Assembly (NCBI GenBank): GCA_017399765.1
Contig: JAFQBH010000025.1
Span: forward strand, 1 to 47,812
Length of the DNA stretch: 47,812 nt
Source: Oscillospiraceae bacterium
Lineage (GTDB): Bacteria; Bacillota; Clostridia; Oscillospirales; Ruminococcaceae
Direction of reading: 5' to 3'
Position numbers and translations under genes: made by a program. A model generated the notes under the pieces. That model had not been told where the DNA came from, did not search any database, and was given only the letters and a program-made list of their open reading frames with translations. Positions 44,707 through 47,812 of this stretch are shown piece by piece (positions within the stretch are counted from its first letter, which is position 1; the number at the start of each line of letters is the position of its first letter).

Positions 44707-46173
44707 TTATTTTTTGAGGGAAACAGCAGCAGCAGATGCAAGAGAAACAACTGCAAGAGCAGCAACTACGCCAACAACAGATTCAGCACCGGTGTTGGGG
44801 TTTTCTTCGCCTTCAACTTCAGCTGCAGGAGCTTCGAGAGCGATGGTGTACCAACCGAGTTTTTCGTTTTCGCCTTTGATAACGAGTTCAACGTTTTCGG
44901 AAGGATCGTAGGTCATGTAGTCAACAGTGAAGGAATCGAATGCTACACCGTTTTTGAGTACATAGTAGGTTACGATGTCGTCTTCTTCAACTTTTTCGCC
45001 GAAGAATTCGCGGAGTTCATAGTAATCGATAGGAAGGTCAACAACGATTTCGAATTCGCCTTTGATAATCTGATCGCCCATGAAGCCAAAGGAAGCTGCT
45101 ACGAGTTCGTCGTTAGCATAATCAGGCTGATCACCGTCGTTGTCGTCTTTGTCATCGATTTCGAGATCGCCCCATGCGAAGAAGTTTACGCCTTTCTGGC
45201 CTTTTGCAATTTCTTTAAGGGTTACAGAGATTTCCATGTCGTCATCGGAAAGAACGTCAAGAGTGAGGTCTTTGCCTTCGATTGCACGGAAAGCGGTGGT
45301 GGATACTACGAGAGCATCTTCCCAAGTGCGGAGATAATCTTCGTCGTATTTGTTGTCGCCTGCGTCATAACCGTATTCATCGGTTACATAGTCGGAGTAA
45401 CCAGCAGCACCGAGCTGGAGGGTTGCGCCGTCTTCGTTGTTTTCAGCAGCGTATTTAACTTCTTCATATTCGAAGATGCAAACGTCGTTGATGAGTTCAA
45501 TGGTGGTTGCATAAGCTTTTTTGTTAGCAGCGTTGGTTGCTTCAATTTTGAGAGTGCCTTCAGTGTAGTGTGCAGAGAAGTTGTTCTCGATGGTGAGTTT
45601 GATGATGTTTACATACTGTTCGCATTCAACATCAACGATACCTTTGGAAACTTTTTTGTCAGCTCTGATGAGGCCAGCAAGGGTCTGAGCATCATTGTAG
45701 GACCAACCAGTGAAGTTGTCGATGGTGAGGATGTCGATTTCTGCGTCAGCAGCTTCAAGATAAACATCTTCTGCTACTTCTTTGAGGGTGTAGGGAGCTT
45801 CAAGAACTTCACCTTTGTACATTACAGAGTAGGTGAGGTTGAGAGCGCCGAGAGCTACCATGGTTTCGGGATCGAATTCTACGAGCTCTGCATCGAGGTT
45901 GCCGTTAGCGGTGAGTTTTACGTCAACATAAGGAACGGTAGGATCGAGAGCGATGTAGGTTACGAAATCTTTACCAAGTTTTGCGTCATCTTCAGTGATG
46001 ATAGGTCTGGTGTAAACGAGATATTCTTCTTCCTGCATATCGAATACAACGAGTTCTGCAGGTTCGTCTTCTTCGGGACGAACTCTGTCGAGTTCAACGA
46101 GTTCTGCGAAAGCAGAAACGCCCATGCTGAGAGCAAGAACAAGAGCAAGAACAAGAGCAAGTGCTTTTTTCAT
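44707..46173 (-). CDS. Sortase-anchored surface protein B, in the promoterless orientation
   Basis: This 488-residue paralogue of protein A has an identical signal peptide and first 31 residues, a related acidic beta-rich domain and an identical C-terminal sorting signal (NPNTG at about 458-462). Differences concentrate near residues 32-80, 120-165 and 260-285, and one insert (about 330-345) is Asp-rich. ATG 46173 is chosen because TAGGAGG lies just upstream, within the repeat; a longer frame to 46221 runs into the recombinase gene end. No promoter lies in the 37 bases up to the recombinase stop, so only read-through could express it in this orientation. Confidence 0.87.
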   Translation of the reverse strand: MKKALALVLALVLALSMGVSAFAELVELDRVRPEEDEPAELVVFDMQEEEYLVYTRPIITEDDAKLGKDFVTYIALDPTVPYVDVKLTANGNLDAELVEFDPETMVALGALNLTYSVMYKGEVLEAPYTLKEVAEDVYLEAADAEIDILTIDNFTGWSYNDAQTLAGLIRADKKVSKGIVDVECEQYVNIIKLTIENNFSAHYTEGTLKIEATNAANKKAYATTIELINDVCIFEYEEVKYAAENNEDGATLQLGAAGYSDYVTDEYGYDAGDNKYDEDYLRTWEDALVVSTTAFRAIEGKDLTLDVLSDDDMEISVTLKEIAKGQKGVNFFAWGDLEIDDKDDNDGDQPDYANDELVAASFGFMGDQIIKGEFEIVVDLPIDYYELREFFGEKVEEDDIVTYYVLKNGVAFDSFTVDYMTYDPSENVELVIKGENEKLGWYTIALEAPAAEVEGEENPNTGAESVVGVVAALAVVSLASAAAVSLKK

Positions 46174-46204
46174 GTTTAGTTTCCTCCTAAAATATTTTTT
46201 TGAG
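46081..46204 (-). repeat. Right arm of the perfect 124-bp inverted repeat
   Basis: This arm is the reverse complement of 42862-42985 over all 124 bases. Its outer edge lies six bases from the recombinase stop codon. It covers the ribosome binding site and first 31 codons of gene B. Confidence 0.96.
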
Positions 46205-46210
46205 AGAAAG

Positions 46211-47314
46211 CTAAAAAACACCTGCGATTTTTTCCATTTCCGAAGCCCTTGTTTCGGGCATTACATGGCTGTAAAGATCCATTGTCATTGCAAGGGAACT
46301 GTGACCGAGAATTGTTTTGAGCACCTGGGGCGACATTCCGGCTTCAATTGCGCGGGTGGCAAAGGTGTGACGAAAAACATGTGGAGTTATGTGCTCGAAA
46401 TTATAGCCGTGCTCATTTATTCTTGCGGTTATGCGATCGAGTTCGGTCTGAACAAAATCACGACTTAACGGAGAACAGCCTTTTCCTTTGAAAACGTAAC
46501 CGGAAGGCAGGGAAGAATCTTTTTGCGAATCAAGCAGAGAAATAATATCGGGGGTTAAGGGGATGTCTCTTAAAGATGAATTTGTCTTTGGAGTGTCTTC
46601 GAAATATCCGCGGCCGTCGATATACTTTATGGTGCGGCGAACGTGAAGAACATTTTTTTCAAGATCGATATCACTGAATTTCAGTCCGCGGAGTTCGCCG
46701 TTGCGAAGACCGGTTCTTAAGAGAACTGCAAAAAATTCATAGAGCCGGCTTTCTTTTGAAAACTCGGTAAAAATTTTTTGCTGTTCCTTCGTAAGAGCGG
46801 AACGGCGGTTTGGAGCGGTCCTTCTTGGGAGCTGGACCGAAACGGCGGGGTTGCGTTCGAGCATTCCGTTGTACATTGCCTGGCGAAGGCTGCTGTTTAT
46901 TAAAGAAAACACTATTTTTATTGTTGAATAGGCGTATTCTTTTTCTGCAAGACGGTTTATAAGAATCTGGATATCGGTGCTTCTGATGTTGCAAAGCGGT
47001 ATATTTCCCAGATCGGAAAAAATAAGGCTTTTATAAAATTGGCGATAGGTTTCGTAAGTTCCGATTTTAATGCGGAATTTTCTATACTCATCCAGCCAGA
47101 CACAAAACCATTCGTCGAAAGTGGCTCGGGAATTTTCTGCGAAAATTCCACGGGAAAGCTTGTAACGCAGTTCGGTAAGCTTTTGCTGTGTTTCGGTTAC
47201 GGTTTTTCCGTGAACAGAATGGGTTTTGCCGTTTATTGTGGCGCGCCCTTCAAATGATTTTCCGCGCTGACGGATTCCTTTCGGAAGTTTTCTTCCGCGC
47301 TGATCTTTTGCCAT
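46211..47314 (-). CDS. Tyrosine site-specific recombinase (integrase family)
   Basis: This 367-residue recombinase has an N-terminal arm-binding-type domain (GRKLPKGIRQRGKSFEGRA) as in Tn916-like integrases. A core-binding domain lies at about 60-155 and the catalytic domain at about 170-367. The active-site set is complete: Arg204 (TGLRNGE), Lys243, His312 and Arg315 (HVFRH), His338 (LGHSS) and Tyr348 (DLYSHV). No excisionase, relaxase or phage gene is near, so it does not look like part of a mobile element. It ends six bases from the right inverted repeat and is the obvious candidate inverting enzyme. AAGGAGG precedes the ATG. Its transcript should read into gene B. Confidence 0.93.
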   Translation of the reverse strand: MAKDQRGRKLPKGIRQRGKSFEGRATINGKTHSVHGKTVTETQQKLTELRYKLSRGIFAENSRATFDEWFCVWLDEYRKFRIKIGTYETYRQFYKSLIFSDLGNIPLCNIRSTDIQILINRLAEKEYAYSTIKIVFSLINSSLRQAMYNGMLERNPAVSVQLPRRTAPNRRSALTKEQQKIFTEFSKESRLYEFFAVLLRTGLRNGELRGLKFSDIDLEKNVLHVRRTIKYIDGRGYFEDTPKTNSSLRDIPLTPDIISLLDSQKDSSLPSGYVFKGKGCSPLSRDFVQTELDRITARINEHGYNFEHITPHVFRHTFATRAIEAGMSPQVLKTILGHSSLAMTMDLYSHVMPETRASEMEKIAGVF

Positions 47315-47649
47315 AAATAATCCTCCTTATTATACTATTATTATAAAGGTGAATTAATTATAGCAGAATGGTGCAGGTGAGCTTACTTATATACTATATA
47401 TTAATATATAAACAAAAATTGGAATCGTTTCCAATTTATAAAAATAATATATCCTCGAAGCCGGGTGTTCCGTGTTAACAGGCTAAAGTGAAACTGTAAA
47501 ATATGGTGAAAACGCAGATTTTTTAGTTGCTTTTTTGTTGAAATTGCTGTAAAATAGTCCTTGGAACACCCGGAAAGGTGTGATAAAAACGATTCGGCAT
47601 TTTTTACGAAAAAAATTTAAAAAAATCTTGAAAAATAACGAAAAAACGC
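47315..47649. other. Gene-free AT-rich region with two inverted repeats
   Basis: No convincing gene is seen. AAATTGGAA/TTCCAATTT with centre TCGT (47416-47437) resembles a LacI-type operator with a central CG. CCGGGTGTTCC (47461-47471) and GGAACACCCGG (47563-47573) form an 11-bp inverted repeat 91 bases apart. Between them CTGTAAAATA occurs twice as a direct repeat. A small RNA, operator or old recombination site is possible. Confidence 0.5.
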
Positions 47650-47678
47650 TTGACAATGGGCTTGTTATATAATATAAT
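47650..47678 (+). promoter_or_regulatory. Strong promoter near the window end
   Basis: TTGACA (47650-47655) and TATAAT (47673-47678) are separated by 17 bases. Confidence 0.92.
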
Positions 47679-47684
47679 ATGTCT

Positions 47685-47812
47685 TGCGTGACTGCAACAA
47701 GGCGGATGCTATGCAAGCATATCACTTGTGTGACGTCCGCACGATATGCGATGAAGCGGGAGGTTGCTGTCTGTGTGACAGGTAATTTCCGCAGAGTATG
47801 TCCGATTTTAAA
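47685..47812 (+). promoter_or_regulatory. Structured leader, possibly of a ribosomal-protein (rpsJ/S10) operon
   Basis: Pairing elements include GCGGA/TCCGC (47702-47706, 47736-47740), GCATATC/GATATGC and CTGT/ACAG. GAAGCGGGAGGTTGC and the later TTTCCGCAGAGTATG recall leaders before rpsJ in Clostridia. No start codon of the downstream gene is in view, so the assignment is a memory-based guess. Confidence 0.45.

Larger units (their letters stand above)
42862..46204. other. Predicted invertible DNA segment with two alternative surface-protein genes
   Basis: Two convergent paralogous genes share a perfect inverted repeat at their 5' ends. The only strong promoter is left of the segment and a tyrosine recombinase gene abuts its right end. 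Recombination between the arms would invert about 3.1-3.3 kb and place the right-hand gene, joined in frame through the shared 31 codons, behind the fixed promoter. Each gene brings its own terminator. The inversion itself is inferred from layout. Confidence 0.82.

Noticed and set aside
44650-46179. 509-codon frame on the plus strand over surface gene B
   Set aside because: Its sequence is rich in Phe, Cys and Val and has no ribosome binding site; the minus-strand frame has a signal peptide, sorting signal and GGAGG site.
46211-47314. Recombinase as part of an integrative element or prophage
   Set aside because: No relaxase, excisionase, capsid or conjugation gene and no flanking direct repeats are visible, while the inverted repeats abut the gene.
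47483-47725. Minus-strand frame of 80 codons
   Set aside because: It crosses a strong plus-strand promoter and an inverted repeat, has no ribosome binding site and an odd composition.

Overview
The window looks like chromosome of a low-to-moderate GC Gram-positive bacterium of the class Clostridia, probably an anaerobic gut-type relative of the Ruminococcaceae/Oscillospiraceae. This rests on a valine T-box leader, HemZ, a SpoVB-like flippase followed by MazG, HU and RqcP, lipoprotein foldases, a sortase-type NPNTG signal and strong GGAGG ribosome binding sites. The genus assignment is inference. No tRNA, rRNA, CRISPR array or prophage module was seen.

Positions 1-9912 are energy metabolism. 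An F-type ATP synthase operon (tail of atpE, then atpF, atpH, atpA, atpG, atpC, atpD) has the epsilon gene before the beta gene, the reverse of the usual order. It is followed by three genes for a soluble flavin/iron-sulfur complex (NuoE-like, NuoF-like, and a 2Fe-2S/GltD-like/4Fe-4S fusion). They match the layout of Stn-type electron-bifurcating transhydrogenases, not a hydrogenase.

Positions 10008-17427 hold envelope genes (a beta-helix carbohydrate-binding-like lipoprotein and two tandem parvulin-type foldases), then a membrane-linked HTH regulator divergent from a flavodoxin-like protein across a palindromic operator candidate, and a GNAT acetyltransferase. Positions 17510-22549 hold the T-box-controlled valS, folC and a metallo-beta-lactamase-fold protein. 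The minus-strand block 22585-27173 holds a two-component system and a DUF1624/SLOG/ComEC-like/DUF3006 operon.

Positions 27387-42580 are mainly housekeeping: an unknown acidic membrane protein; recJ-relA-dtd-MBL hydrolase-hemZ-nucleoside kinase as one operon; a coiled-coil protein with a purine nucleoside phosphorylase and an SAH/MTA deaminase; then flippase-mazG-HU-rqcP. The yabP/yabQ/divIC genes that often follow rqcP are absent here.

Positions 42581-47314 hold the most striking object. Two paralogous, convergent genes for secreted NPNTG-anchored surface proteins are bounded by a perfect 124-bp inverted repeat. The repeat covers the ribosome binding site, start codon, signal peptide and first 31 codons. 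One strong promoter with a long structured leader lies outside the left repeat. A complete tyrosine recombinase gene ends 6 bp outside the right repeat. The layout predicts a DNA-inversion switch that places one or the other surface protein behind the single promoter. The leader and both terminators also share complementary loop sequences. The window ends in a strong promoter and a structured leader, perhaps of a ribosomal-protein operon.
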